From NCBI RefSeq assembly GCF_050107595.1, contig NZ_JBNILH010000008.1, positions 62,001-126,000 on the forward strand: a stretch of DNA of 64,000 bases, read 5' to 3'. Below are positions 8,584 through 17,663 of the stretch, one piece after another. A program made the translations under genes and the position numbers. Numbering within the stretch: position 1 is the stretch's first letter; the number at the start of each line of letters is the position of its first letter. The notes beneath the pieces are model-generated. The model ran no database searches. It saw only the letters and a list, made by a program, of their open reading frames with translations, and was not told the DNA's origin. The DNA is from Bacillus_AB infantis_C (GTDB taxonomy: Bacteria; Bacillota; Bacilli; Bacillales; Cytobacillaceae).

Positions 8584-8776
8584 TATAATAAAATTGCGGA
8601 AAAAATGTCGTGAATGCTCGAAAGGTTTCAGGAGGAGATTCTCGCGCCGCAGCAGAATCTATAGATTAAGCAGCCCTGTGAAGGGGTGAACAAGTACATA
8701 ACAGACAAAAAAGCAGCATGAGCGCCAGATGCTTTACTGCAATCAGCCTGTTGAAAGGCAGCCGGGAGGTAAAGAG

Positions 8777-10531
8777 ATGGACTGGAAACAAAAAGCGGAA
8801 AAATGGCTTGGATATGCAAACATGGACAGCAGCCTGAAAAAGGAGTTGGCAGAGCTTCGCTTGGATGACAGCAAGATGGAGGACGCCTTCTATAAAGATC
8901 TTGAGTTCGGCACAGGCGGCATGAGGGGAGAAATCGGCCCCGGCACCAATAGAATGAACATTTATACGGTCAGGAAGGCAGCAGCCGGCCTTGCTGCCTA
9001 TATTGAAACATACGGGGCAGAAGCTAAGAAAAGAGGCGCGGCAATCGCGTACGATTCGCGCTATATGTCAAAGGAATTTGCAATGGAGACGGCTAGAACG
9101 CTGGCAACGCGTGGAATCCGCGCCTATGTATTCAAAGGTTTGAGGCCAACGCCCGAGCTATCCTTTGCGGTCCGCTATCTGCAGGCATTTGCCGGTGTTG
9201 TGATCACCGCAAGCCACAACCCGCCTGAGTATAATGGCTATAAGGTGTACGGTGAGGATGGCGCACAGCTGCCTCCTGAAAGCGCAGACATCGTTATTGA
9301 AAAAGTAAATGAAATTGAAAATGAATTGCTGATAGAGGCGGCGGAAGAAGAAACGCTGCTGGAGCAGGGGCTTATTACGATGATTGGTGAGGAAGTGGAC
9401 CAGGCTTATCAGGAAAAGCTCAAAACCATTTCTGAAAATCCGTCCCTTGGCAGTGAAACAGATATAAAAATCGTATTCACCCCGCTGCATGGAACGGCCG
9501 GAAAGCCTGTGCAGGATATACTGGCAGCAATGGATTACAGGCATGTTTATACAGTTGAAGAGCAGGCTGTTCCAGACCCGGGCTTCTCAACTGTCAAAAG
9601 CCCGAATCCGGAAGAGCATGCCGCATTTGAACTCGCAATCAAGCTTGGCAATGAGGTTGGGGCAGATCTCCTGATCGCAACAGATCCTGACGCTGACAGG
9701 CTTGGAATCGCGGTAAAGGATGACAAAGGGGAATACACCGTCCTGACCGGTAACCAGACCGGCGCCATTCTGCTTCACTATATCCTGAGCGAAAAGAAAA
9801 CAAAGGGAACGCTTCCTTCCAATGGAGCGATGCTGAAAACGATTGTTACATCAGAGCTGGGTGCAAAAATTGCCGAGTCCCATGATGTAGAGGTTATGGA
9901 TGTGCTTACGGGCTTTAAATTCATTGCTGAGAAAATCAATGCTTTCTATAAAGATAACAGCTACAAATTCCTGTTCGGCTACGAAGAGAGCTATGGCTAT
10001 CTGATCGGCGATTTTGCCCGTGATAAAGATGCCGTCCAGGCTGCCCTTCTGGCGACAGAAGCATGCGCTTTCTACAAGAAAAAGGGAATGTCGCTGTATG
10101 ATGCGCTGATGGCTGTCTACAAGGAATACGGCTATTATCTGGAAGGGCTCAGATCTCTTACCCTTAAAGGGAAGCAGGGGGCCGAGCTGATCCAGGAAAC
10201 GCTGGCTTCCTTCCGCAGAGATCCGATTGAAAGCCTGGGTGAATGGAAGGTACTGAGGATGGAGGATTATCTTACTGGCCTTGCAAAGCCGGCCTCAGGG
10301 GAAGAAGAGCCAATCGGCCTGCCAAAGTCAAATGTCATCAAGTATCTTTTTGAGGACGGTTCATGGATCTGCCTGCGCCCTTCCGGAACAGAGCCAAAGA
10401 TCAAATTCTATTTCGGAGTCAATAGCACCGGGCTGGTAGAGAGCAGGGACAAGCTGGCCAGGCTTGAAAACGAGTTCATGAATCTGATTGATGAAAAAAT
10501 GAAAAAGCTGGAAGAGGCCAAGAAGGCCTGA
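8777..10531 (+). CDS. pgcA: Alpha-phosphoglucomutase / phospho-sugar mutase
   Basis: Interconverts glucose-1-phosphate and glucose-6-phosphate, feeding UDP-glucose for teichoic acid, glycolipid and cell-size control. I chose the ATG at 8777, 7 nt after GGGAGGTA; the earlier ATG at 8729 lacks a site. The 584-residue protein shows the catalytic phosphoserine loop TASHNPPEYNGYKVYGEDG, the metal loop ATDPDADRLGIAV, the sugar loop FGYEESYGYL and the phosphate-binding RPSGTEPKIKFYFGV. Length and motifs match B. subtilis PgcA (YhxB), which lies in the same chromosomal neighbourhood. Confidence 0.95.
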   Translation: MDWKQKAEKWLGYANMDSSLKKELAELRLDDSKMEDAFYKDLEFGTGGMRGEIGPGTNRMNIYTVRKAAAGLAAYIETYGAEAKKRGAAIAYDSRYMSKEFAMETARTLATRGIRAYVFKGLRPTPELSFAVRYLQAFAGVVITASHNPPEYNGYKVYGEDGAQLPPESADIVIEKVNEIENELLIEAAEEETLLEQGLITMIGEEVDQAYQEKLKTISENPSLGSETDIKIVFTPLHGTAGKPVQDILAAMDYRHVYTVEEQAVPDPGFSTVKSPNPEEHAAFELAIKLGNEVGADLLIATDPDADRLGIAVKDDKGEYTVLTGNQTGAILLHYILSEKKTKGTLPSNGAMLKTIVTSELGAKIAESHDVEVMDVLTGFKFIAEKINAFYKDNSYKFLFGYEESYGYLIGDFARDKDAVQAALLATEACAFYKKKGMSLYDALMAVYKEYGYYLEGLRSLTLKGKQGAELIQETLASFRRDPIESLGEWKVLRMEDYLTGLAKPASGEEEPIGLPKSNVIKYLFEDGSWICLRPSGTEPKIKFYFGVNSTGLVESRDKLARLENEFMNLIDEKMKKLEEAKKA

Positions 10532-10539
10532 TTGGAGAA

Positions 10540-10577
10540 AGGCGGCCGTTCTGCAGAGCAGAATCCGCCTTTTTTGC
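10540..10577 (+). terminator. Intrinsic terminator of pgcA
   Basis: GGCGG..TTCTGC/GCAGAA.CCGCC stem followed by TTTTTT. Confidence 0.8.
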
Positions 10578-10578
10578 T

Positions 10579-10805
10579 GTTAAGGAAATTATAAATTGTA
10601 AGTCTTGTGGATCATATCAATTCTTGATCAACGGCCAGCAGCTGCGCTGAGGTCACAAGCCAAACCTCCCAAAAAGGCAAAGAACGCCTTTCCGGGAGGT
10701 TCGTCTTGAGTTCCCCAGGAAGCTGGTTATGCAGACGTTGCCACAGGACGTGGCATTCTTAGTCTGCGTTCCTTAAGGGTGATCAAGGCGCTTGCGCTTT
10801 TGTTC
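10579..10805. repeat. 227-bp interspersed repeat, copy A
   Basis: From GTTAAGGAAATTATAAATTG to GGCGCTTGCGCTTTTGTTC this matches 28948..29174 over its whole length with scattered differences. The centre is a long imperfect hairpin: CAAGCCAAACCTCCC pairs with GGGAGGTTCGTCTTG around AAAGGCAAAGAACGCCTTT. I know similar AAAGGCAAAGAACGCCTTT elements from other Bacillaceae. No coding capacity, no transposase; it ends a short distance upstream of the yhcY promoter. Confidence 0.75.
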
Positions 10806-10923
10806 CTGTGCTTTTTTAAAACGCAGCTGCAACTTTAGCCGCAGGCACTTCTCATCCAAAATGCGAAGGCCGAGCTGTTAAAAAAGCATTATAATAGAGA
10901 GAGACCAAACGGGAGGCACGAGC

Positions 10924-12042
10924 ATGACCATGGAAGACCGGCTTTCTGAAGTGAAAATATTAAAAGAAATCGCAGAGCTTCTCAATGAGGGGACGGATAT
11001 GAAGTCAGTCCTGCCGGAAGTGCTGAAGAAGCTGCTTGAAGTGACAAATCTGGAAACAGGCTGGATCTTTCTCATTGATGGGGAAGGCAAGTATAATCTA
11101 GCCGCAAAAGAGCGGCTTCCGCAGGCCTTGTCTTTAAATCATTATGCGCCAATGTGCCAGGGAGGATGCTGGTGTGTTGAAAGATTCAATAGTGGCAAGC
11201 TGAATAAGGCAACCAATATTATCGGCTGCAAGCGGATTGAAGACGCGATTGAAGAAGGGCGCGGGGAAACGAATGGGCTGACCCACCATGCCAGTGTTCC
11301 TTTAAGGGCAGGGGAAGAGAGGTTTGGCATCCTTAACATCGGCTCCCCTCATAAAACCAGATTCTCTGATGGGGAGCTGGCATTATTGGAATCAGTTGCG
11401 TTTCAAATAGGCACGGCCCTTAAACGGATCGCCTTGACCCAGAGGGAGCAGGAATTGGCTCTTACGGCTGAGAGGAATCGGCTTGCAAGAGACTTGCATG
11501 ACTCTGTCAATCAGCTGTTATTTTCTGTGAACCTAACGGCAAGGGGCGGAATGGAAATGGTCGAAGGAGCCGAAGTGAAGGAAACATTTTCTTACATACA
11601 AGATCTTGCCCAGGAGGCGCTCAGCGAGATGAGGGCGCTGATCTGGCAGCTTCGCCCGCGCGGCCTTGAGAACGGGCTTGTAAGCGCACTGAAGAATTAT
11701 GGCCAGATGCTCGGTCTCCAGGTTGAGGCAGAAGTAAAAGGGATCATCGCCCTTCCGGGAAAGATTGAAGAAGCATTATGGAGAATGGGGCAGGAAGCGT
11801 TTGGAAACTGCAAGAAGCACTCAGGCCAAGGTTCAGTGCGGCTTTTTGTGGAGGCAGACAGCAGCAGGATCATAATGATCATAAAGGATGAAGGCTGCGG
11901 CTTCTATTACAGCAAGGGAAAGGGACTCCCGAGCATGGGGCTGAACAGCATGAAGGCAAGGGCGGAAATGCTAAAGGGCAGTTTCTCTATCAAAACAGCG
12001 CCCGGCCAAGGGACAGAAATACAGATAAGCATACCGATTTAA
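10924..12042 (+). CDS. yhcY: GAF-domain sensor histidine kinase of the NarX/LiaS type (YhcY-like)
   Basis: 372 residues. Residues 20-170 are a GAF domain carrying four cysteines, CxxxCxC at 78-84 and a fourth at 102, which could bind a metal, Fe-S cluster or sense thiols. Residues 180-245 are a HisKA_3 dimerisation domain with the phospho-acceptor His192 in ARDLHDSVNQ. The ATPase part has GLPSMGLNSMKARAEML as G box. It is cytoplasmic, with no membrane segment. The response regulator gene starts 8 bp downstream, so the two form an operon; order matches B. subtilis yhcY-yhcZ. Confidence 0.9.
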   Translation: MTMEDRLSEVKILKEIAELLNEGTDMKSVLPEVLKKLLEVTNLETGWIFLIDGEGKYNLAAKERLPQALSLNHYAPMCQGGCWCVERFNSGKLNKATNIIGCKRIEDAIEEGRGETNGLTHHASVPLRAGEERFGILNIGSPHKTRFSDGELALLESVAFQIGTALKRIALTQREQELALTAERNRLARDLHDSVNQLLFSVNLTARGGMEMVEGAEVKETFSYIQDLAQEALSEMRALIWQLRPRGLENGLVSALKNYGQMLGLQVEAEVKGIIALPGKIEEALWRMGQEAFGNCKKHSGQGSVRLFVEADSSRIIMIIKDEGCGFYYSKGKGLPSMGLNSMKARAEMLKGSFSIKTAPGQGTEIQISIPI

Positions 12043-12050
12043 GGGGGATT

Positions 12051-12689
12051 ATGATGAAAGTGCGCGTGCTGGTGGCTGATGACCACCATGTTGTCAGAAG
12101 GGGTCTGATTTTTTTCCTTAAGACCCAGCAGGAGATTGAAATCGCCGGGGAGGCAAAGGATGGGCTGGAGGCTGTCGAGCAGACAGGGAGATTAAAGCCG
12201 GATATAGTCCTCATGGACCTGGATATGCCGAATATGAATGGGGTAGAGGCAACAAGGCTGATCAAACAGAAACATCCGGAAACGAAGGTTCTAATGCTGA
12301 CCAGCTTTTCTGATCAGGACCATGTCATTCCGGCGCTCGAGGCCGGGGCTTCGGGATACCAGCTGAAGGATATAGAACCGGATGAGCTTGTGAAGGCGAT
12401 CATCCAGGTTATGAAAGGGGAAAATCAGCTCCATCCCAAGGCAACATCCCACCTGCTGTCACATCTGTCCAATAAGGATAAAAAGAAAAGCCCCATAGAT
12501 GAACTGACAAAACGGGAACTCGACGTATTGAAGGAGATAGCGAAAGGGAAAAGCAACAAAGAGATCGCAGCCTCCCTTTTTATCACAGAGAAAACGGTCA
12601 AGACACATGTATCCAATCTGCTGTCAAAGCTCGAGATTTCTGACCGGACGCAGGCAGCGCTGCTGGCCGTGAAGGAAAAGCTTGTTTAA
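12051..12689 (+). CDS. yhcZ: NarL/LuxR-family response regulator (YhcZ-like)
   Basis: 212 residues. Receiver domain with acidic pocket D10-D11 and the phospho-acceptor Asp56 in VLMDLDMPN, Thr/Ser in MLTSFSD and Lys in GYQLKD. The C-terminus is a LuxR-type helix-turn-helix: ELTKRELDVLKEIAKGKSN..EKTVKTHVSNLLSKL. Start could be the first or second of two ATG codons behind AAGGGGGATT. Partner of the preceding kinase; target genes unknown, possibly the reductase gene downstream. Confidence 0.92.
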   Translation: MMKVRVLVADDHHVVRRGLIFFLKTQQEIEIAGEAKDGLEAVEQTGRLKPDIVLMDLDMPNMNGVEATRLIKQKHPETKVLMLTSFSDQDHVIPALEAGASGYQLKDIEPDELVKAIIQVMKGENQLHPKATSHLLSHLSNKDKKKSPIDELTKRELDVLKEIAKGKSNKEIAASLFITEKTVKTHVSNLLSKLEISDRTQAALLAVKEKLV

Positions 12690-12837
12690 ATCGGCTCCAT
12701 CCAAAGTTGTAGGTGCCTGAATTTTCAGTTAGACTAAATATGTATGTAACATTAAAACAAAGCGACGATTTCCGCGGTGCAGTCTCTCCCTATAATTAAG
12801 AACATAGAGAAGCTACAGAAAAGGAGAGAGAACTAGC

Positions 12838-13368
12838 ATGAAAATTGCAGTATTTAGCGGAAGTCCACGAAAAAAGGGCAGGACAGGAATCGCTGCCCGG
12901 TATATTGCCAAAAAGTACGGAGCAGACCTGATCGATTTAAGCCTGGGGGAAATCCCCCTCTACAGCGGGGAGCAGCACCAGTTCGAGCTGACGGCTGTAA
13001 AGGAGCTGCGCCAGAGGGCTGCAGAGGCAGACGGGATCGTTCTTGCTTCGCCTGAATACCACAGCGCCATGAGCGGCGTGCTGAAAAACGCCCTTGATTT
13101 TCTAAGCAGTGATCAGTTCGCCCATAAGCCGGTTGCACTGCTCGCTGTATCCGGCGGAGGAAAAGGGGGCATTAATGCCCTGAATAATATGAGGACTGTT
13201 GGAAGAGGGGTCTATGCAAATGTGATCCCAAAACAGCTTGTGCTTGATCCTCACTGCTTTGATTATGATAATGACGGGCTGAACGAGGAGCCGGCAGCTC
13301 TCGTCGATCAGCTGATGGATGAACTGAAACTTTATGTAAATGGCTATGTCCAGATGAAGGGCAAGTAA
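12838..13368 (+). CDS. yhdA: NADPH-dependent FMN reductase / azoreductase (YhdA-like)
   Basis: 176 residues with the flavodoxin-like FMN site FSGSPRKKGRTGIAARYI and the second loop SPEYHSAMSGVLKNALDFLS, characteristic of the NADPH-dependent FMN reductase family that includes B. subtilis YhdA (azoreductase). ATG follows AAGGAGAGAGAACTAGC. The gene directly follows yhcYZ as in B. subtilis, which makes redox or quinone stress a plausible input to that system (inference). The MFS gene starts 9 bp downstream, suggesting co-transcription. Confidence 0.9.
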   Translation: MKIAVFSGSPRKKGRTGIAARYIAKKYGADLIDLSLGEIPLYSGEQHQFELTAVKELRQRAAEADGIVLASPEYHSAMSGVLKNALDFLSSDQFAHKPVALLAVSGGGKGGINALNNMRTVGRGVYANVIPKQLVLDPHCFDYDNDGLNEEPAALVDQLMDELKLYVNGYVQMKGK

Positions 13369-13377
13369 GGAAAAAGC

Positions 13378-14619
13378 ATGAATGGATTGTACCGCGATCG
13401 TCGCTTTTGCTTTATTGTTGCTGCCAATATTCTGTCTTCCATCGGGTCGGGGATTACCATGATTGCCATTCCCTGGCTGCTTGCATCTGGTGAAAACGGA
13501 GGGAAAGTCTTTGGATATGCGGCCATAGCCATGACCATCATCAATTTTGCAGTTACACCATTTTTTGGCCAGCTGATTGACCGCTTTTCCCGCAAAAGGA
13601 TTCTGTTGTTCGGGGAAGGAGCAGGCTTTATCACAATAGCTGCTTTTTCAGCAGCAGGCTATTTCGGACTCGATTATGAAACGGTTCATTTAATGATCCT
13701 TTACGGGGCTGGAAGCCTTTATTATACATTGTTTTATCCCGCCATCTTTGCATTTAACCAGGAAATTTTCGACCCTTCACACTATAGAAGGCTGAATGGA
13801 GCCATGGAGATTCAGGGCCAGCTTTCAAGTGTGGCAGCGGGGGCGCTTGCAGCGGCGATTATATCCACTGTCCCTCTTGAGCGGATACTGCTGATTGATG
13901 CTTTGACCTATTTGGGCGCTTTGGGGCTGTTTTGGCTGATTCCTTATACCTCAGGAGAAAAGTCTGTTAAGCAGCAGGGGACTGTGAAGGCTGGAGGCGG
14001 TCTTTTGTATCTGAAAGCAAGGCCGGCGCTGTTTGTCTTCCTCTTTGCTTCGATGATGCCTTTTATTGGCGTAATGGTGACCAATTACCTTTTCCCAGTT
14101 TATATTGCGGATATTCTGCAGGCTGATGCTTCGGTATATGGAACCCAAAGCATGATCTATGGGATAGGAGCCGCATTTGCCGGACTCGCTGTTCCAGCAA
14201 TCGCTTCCCGGTGGGGCAATGAAAGGTCGATCATTCTGACGATCGGTGCCTATACAGCAGCCATTTCGGTTATTGTCTTTATAAAAGATGTTCCTGTCTT
14301 CTTATCCTTGGCCGTCTTCCTGGCCTTTGGCAATGCGGGAACAAGGGTGGCAAGGAATGCGCTTATGATGGAAATGGTGCCCAATCATCTGATTGGCAGG
14401 ACAGACAGCCTGTTCCGTTCCATGGGCCTTTTAATCCGGACTCTGCTGCTGGTTGTTTTTACCGGGCTGTCAGGAGCCCCAAGCATAGCATTCAGTTTTT
14501 ATATTTTATCCCTCCTGCTCATTTTTTCATTCGCAGCGGCTGTTATAGCTGGAAAGCTGCTGTTCCAGGAAGGAAAACCGGAGAAAACTATAGGGGAAGC
14601 AAAGGAAAACACGGCCTGA
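13378..14619 (+). CDS. MFS transporter, drug efflux-like
   Basis: 413 residues with about twelve hydrophobic helices; the family loop 2-3 signature appears as FFGQLIDRFSRKRILLFGEG. The N-terminal half resembles the MefA/bacilysin-type drug:H+ antiporters. Substrate unknown. It begins 9 bp after yhdA and likely shares its transcript; a terminator whose stem overlaps the stop codon ends the unit. Confidence 0.85.
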   Translation: MNGLYRDRRFCFIVAANILSSIGSGITMIAIPWLLASGENGGKVFGYAAIAMTIINFAVTPFFGQLIDRFSRKRILLFGEGAGFITIAAFSAAGYFGLDYETVHLMILYGAGSLYYTLFYPAIFAFNQEIFDPSHYRRLNGAMEIQGQLSSVAAGALAAAIISTVPLERILLIDALTYLGALGLFWLIPYTSGEKSVKQQGTVKAGGGLLYLKARPALFVFLFASMMPFIGVMVTNYLFPVYIADILQADASVYGTQSMIYGIGAAFAGLAVPAIASRWGNERSIILTIGAYTAAISVIVFIKDVPVFLSLAVFLAFGNAGTRVARNALMMEMVPNHLIGRTDSLFRSMGLLIRTLLLVVFTGLSGAPSIAFSFYILSLLLIFSFAAAVIAGKLLFQEGKPEKTIGEAKENTA

Positions 14620-14636
14620 ATGACCGTGTTTTTTTG
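14608..14636 (+). terminator. Terminator overlapping the MFS stop codon
   Basis: AACACGG/CCGTGTT stem with a T7 tail. Confidence 0.8.
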
Positions 14637-14645
14637 GTGGAATCC

Positions 14646-14894
14646 TTATATAGACAGAGGCTCCTTGAATAGGCTCTCCTCTGAAATTTCATTTGCATGA
14701 TCGATATATCTCAGCAAAGAATACAAATGCTTTTCAATCATGGAATAGTCTTTTTCAAAGTTATACGCATGCAGGAAATGCTCGATTTTCTTTGAAAGGA
14801 ACTGGTCCTGGGTCCGGACCATCAATATCAGGAGATTATCCCATTCCGAACGGTGTGTGTAGTACAGCGCCCGGTCATAATCGACTTTATTCAT
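14646..14894 (-). CDS. yhdB: YhdB-like small conserved protein
   Basis: The start at 14894 (MNKVDYDRALYYTHRSEWDN) is preceded by AGGAGGGTGAGCCAG; the longer frame to 14996 has no ribosome binding site. 82 residues, all helical in appearance, no signal peptide. Length and location between yhdA and the DUF3889 gene match B. subtilis YhdB, whose function is unknown. Confidence 0.8.
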   Translation of the reverse strand: MNKVDYDRALYYTHRSEWDNLLILMVRTQDQFLSKKIEHFLHAYNFEKDYSMIEKHLYSLLRYIDHANEISEESLFKEPLSI

Positions 14895-15106
14895 CTGGCT
14901 CACCCTCCTGTGTTGAGGAGATGATATTAGTTTGCGCCCTTCAGTACAGAATTCTCTCAGCAAATGTTGGTCTTCCTGATACAGCGCGTCTTTCATCTTT
15001 TACCTGCATATGAACTGTCAGTCCCGGATACTTTTCTTCAGGAAATGACTATGTATAAAGGCTTCTCTTCTGAAGAAAGCTAATGAAAAAGATGGAGGTC
15101 CACAGC

Positions 15107-15427
15107 ATGAAAAAACATTTCCTATCTATACTGCTTTTTGGATTCTTACTTTCATCCTTTGCTTCTCCTGCAGCCCTGGCTGTGCAGAAGCCTGATTATG
15201 AAAAGTTCGGCCGGATTGCGACAGCCGTCATCAAAGAGGACTATCCCGGGGAAGAAGTCGTTGACTACCAGTTCCAGGGGCGCCAGGCATTGTCAGAGAA
15301 TACGGCAGCAGACTTATTCGAGTTTCAGGTAAAAGAGGGCCAGAAAACGAAGACAGTCGTCGTAAGGGTGTCGCATGACACTGTCAATGACAAATTGATC
15401 AGCTTGTCGGTGGAAGAGAAAAAGTAG
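15107..15427 (+). CDS. Secreted DUF3889-family protein (YhdC-like)
   Basis: I chose ATG 15107, which lies 8 nt after GGAGG, over 15083. The 106-residue product has a signal peptide MKKHFLSILLFGFLLSSFA..ALA and a mature part of about 80 residues, KPDYEKFGRIATAVIKEDYPGEEVVDYQ.., typical of DUF3889. It would be exported. Function unknown; position agrees with yhdC of B. subtilis. Confidence 0.8.
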   Translation: MKKHFLSILLFGFLLSSFASPAALAVQKPDYEKFGRIATAVIKEDYPGEEVVDYQFQGRQALSENTAADLFEFQVKEGQKTKTVVVRVSHDTVNDKLISLSVEEKK

Positions 15428-15432
15428 CGCAC

Positions 15433-15463
15433 CAAGGGGCTCAGGATCCAGAGTCCCTTTTTA
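15433..15463 (+). terminator. Weak terminator after the DUF3889 gene
   Basis: AAGGGGCTC pairs imperfectly with GAGTCCCTT, followed by TTTTATT. Confidence 0.5.
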
Positions 15464-15522
15464 TTGATTCATCAATCCCGTCCTTCTCTCATAAATTGAG
15501 ATAAGAAGATGAAGGAGGAGAG

Positions 15523-16941
15523 ATGATGAGAGACACCGACCGCAGAGGCCTAGAGCATGCCATACAGGAAATTACCGAGATTGCCACGGGTTTCGGCTTG
15601 GATTTTTATCCGATGCGGTATGAAATATGCCCTGCCGATATCATTTATACATTTGGCGCCTACGGGATGCCCACACGATTTTCCCACTGGAGCTTTGGCA
15701 AGCAGTTCTATAAGATGAAGCTCCATTATGACCTTGGCCTTTCAAAAATATATGAGCTTGTCATCAATTCAGATCCCTGCTACGCCTTTCTGCTTGATTC
15801 GAATTCGCTGATCCAGAATAAACTGATTGTTGCCCACGTCCTTGCCCACTGCGACTTTTTTAAAAATAATATCCGTTTTCAGAACACAAAAAGGGATATG
15901 GTGGAGAGCATGTCTGCAACAGCAGAAAGGATCCGCCAGTATGAAATCGAGCATGGAAAGCATGAGGTGGAAACCTTCCTGGATGCTGTGCTTGCCATCG
16001 AAGAGCATATTGATCCAAGCCTGATGCGTCCGAAGCTTGCCTGGAGCGCGGAGGACCTTGAATATGAGGAAGATGAAGCGCCGGCTGCGACTCCTTACGA
16101 TGATCTCTGGAATCTGGACAGCAGGAGCAAAAGGAAGCCGGAGAAGAAAAAGAAGCTGAAGAAAATTCCGCCGCAGCCCGAGAAGGACCTTCTGCTGTTT
16201 ATTGAATCATACAGCCGGGAACTTTCAGACTGGCAGCGTGATATCTTAACGATGATGCGTGAGGAAATGCTGTATTTCTGGCCGCAGCTGGAAACGAAAA
16301 TCATGAACGAAGGCTGGGCTTCCTACTGGCATCAAAGAATCCTTCGGGAATTGGATCTGACCAGCGATGAATCGATTGAATTTGCAAAGCTGAACGCAGG
16401 GGTGGTGCAGCCTTCGCGGACAAATATCAATCCATATTATCTTGGCCTGAAAATTTTTGAGGATATAGAAGACCGCTATGACAATCCTACAGAGGAAATG
16501 AAAAAGCGGGGCGTCCAAAGCGGATCAGGCAGGGAAAAGATGTTTGAGGTGCGCGAAGTTGAATCAGATATCTCCTTCCTGCGCAATTACCTGACAAAAG
16601 ACCTTGTCATGCGGGAGGATATGTATCTGTTCCAAAAGCAGGGCAAGGATTACAAAATCGTCGACAAAGGCTGGGAAGAGGTCAGGGACCAGCTGGTCAG
16701 CATGAGGGTCAATGGTGGATTCCCGTACCTAACAGTCGTAGACGGAGATTACCTGAAAAATGGAGAGCTGTACCTAAAGCACGGATTTGAAGGAATTGAA
16801 CTGGATCTGAAATACCTTGAGAAAGTACTTCCTTACGTTCATCAGCTTTGGGGGCGCAGCGTCAACTTGGAAACAATTGTCGAGGGGAAACAGATGCTGT
16901 TTACTTATGATGGGAAGGGGATACACCGAAAATATCTGTAG
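15523..16941 (+). CDS. spoVR: Stage V sporulation protein R
   Basis: 472 residues matching the length and character of Bacillus SpoVR, needed for spore cortex formation. Diagnostic stretches include YPMRYEICPADIIYTFGAYGMP near the N-terminus, the conserved LAHVLAHCDFFKNN, and IMNEGWASYWHQRI with a metal-ligand-like His. A basic low-complexity linker SKRKPEKKKKLKKIPPQ separates two parts. Start is one of two adjacent ATG codons after GAAGGAGGAGAG. In B. subtilis it is mother-cell expressed; no sigma E site was identified with confidence here. Confidence 0.95.
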   Translation: MMRDTDRRGLEHAIQEITEIATGFGLDFYPMRYEICPADIIYTFGAYGMPTRFSHWSFGKQFYKMKLHYDLGLSKIYELVINSDPCYAFLLDSNSLIQNKLIVAHVLAHCDFFKNNIRFQNTKRDMVESMSATAERIRQYEIEHGKHEVETFLDAVLAIEEHIDPSLMRPKLAWSAEDLEYEEDEAPAATPYDDLWNLDSRSKRKPEKKKKLKKIPPQPEKDLLLFIESYSRELSDWQRDILTMMREEMLYFWPQLETKIMNEGWASYWHQRILRELDLTSDESIEFAKLNAGVVQPSRTNINPYYLGLKIFEDIEDRYDNPTEEMKKRGVQSGSGREKMFEVREVESDISFLRNYLTKDLVMREDMYLFQKQGKDYKIVDKGWEEVRDQLVSMRVNGGFPYLTVVDGDYLKNGELYLKHGFEGIELDLKYLEKVLPYVHQLWGRSVNLETIVEGKQMLFTYDGKGIHRKYL

Positions 16942-16956
16942 CTCTAAAAGAAGTAA

Positions 16957-16985
16957 AAGGGGAAGCCGTTCGGCTTCCTTTTCTG
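16957..16985 (+). terminator. Intrinsic terminator of spoVR
   Basis: GGGAAGCC/GGCTTCC stem over a GTTC loop, then TTTTC. Confidence 0.8.
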
Positions 16986-17064
16986 TTGGCAAAGAATCCA
17001 GGAGAGGATAAATCGGAAGATCCAGCGAATATGCACTATAAGATTGTATGAAGGAGCACGATCC

Positions 17065-17358
17065 ATGAAGAAAAACTTTTTGATTTTTGGTGCTGCTGTG
17101 TTACTGTCGGTTTTATTAATTATGACCAATCCTTCAAAACAGGACTATCTGGAATTCAGTGAAAAGCAGACTGGAGAACCACTTCCAGCAATTGTTAAAG
17201 TGGAGAGAGTGAATTTTCTCTTATTTTCGTTTTATACGCCAAATGTCCACCATGAACAAGGTATTACACATTGGGGGATCTTCAGCGGTTTTCATCAGGT
17301 ATCTGATGGTCAATTTGATGAACCCTGGTGGTTGAAGTTACTTGATTTTTTCAAGTGA
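17065..17358 (+). CDS. Small exported or anchored protein, DUF4359-like
   Basis: ATG 17065 follows GAAGGAGCACGATCC. 97 residues: one N-terminal hydrophobic segment (FLIFGAAVLLSVLLIMT), then TNPSKQDYLEFSEKQ, the pattern of DUF4359 proteins, and a Trp-rich C-terminus EPWWLKLLDFFK. Likely membrane-anchored facing outward. Function unknown. Confidence 0.65.
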   Translation: MKKNFLIFGAAVLLSVLLIMTNPSKQDYLEFSEKQTGEPLPAIVKVERVNFLLFSFYTPNVHHEQGITHWGIFSGFHQVSDGQFDEPWWLKLLDFFK

Positions 17359-17663
17359 ATTCAATTTTATATTATTCACTTTTTGGGCCTCCATAAAGAT
17401 AATGAATACATATTGATGAAAAATTCGAAGAAATGAAAAATGCTTTATATTAGGTCCATTATTTACTCTCATTCATTTTTAGATTTGTTGAAAAATAAGA
17501 GAACAAATGGCAGCTAAACACATTAGGACGAATGACTGGCGCTTTTTTTTTTTTTTTTTTTGAATAATACTTGCAAAAATCAACTAAAAGTTATATAAAT
17601 TAATTAAATAAATCTATTATTAAATTCATATACTCAATTTTGTAAACTAAAGGAGAGGTTACT
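17359..17663. other. AT-rich boundary region with a 19-T tract
   Basis: No gene seen. Clearly more AT-rich than its surroundings, with an uninterrupted run of 19 T at 17543-17561. It separates the conserved yhd-spoVR block from the metal-resistance island and may mark the island edge (inference). Confidence 0.5.
17571..17599 (+). promoter_or_regulatory. Sigma A-type promoter of the flavin monooxygenase cluster
   Basis: TTGCAA, 17-nt spacer, TATAAA; the GTG start lies about 65 nt downstream. The AT-rich palindromic TTAATTAA just after it could be the operator of the MarR-type regulator (inference). Confidence 0.6.
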
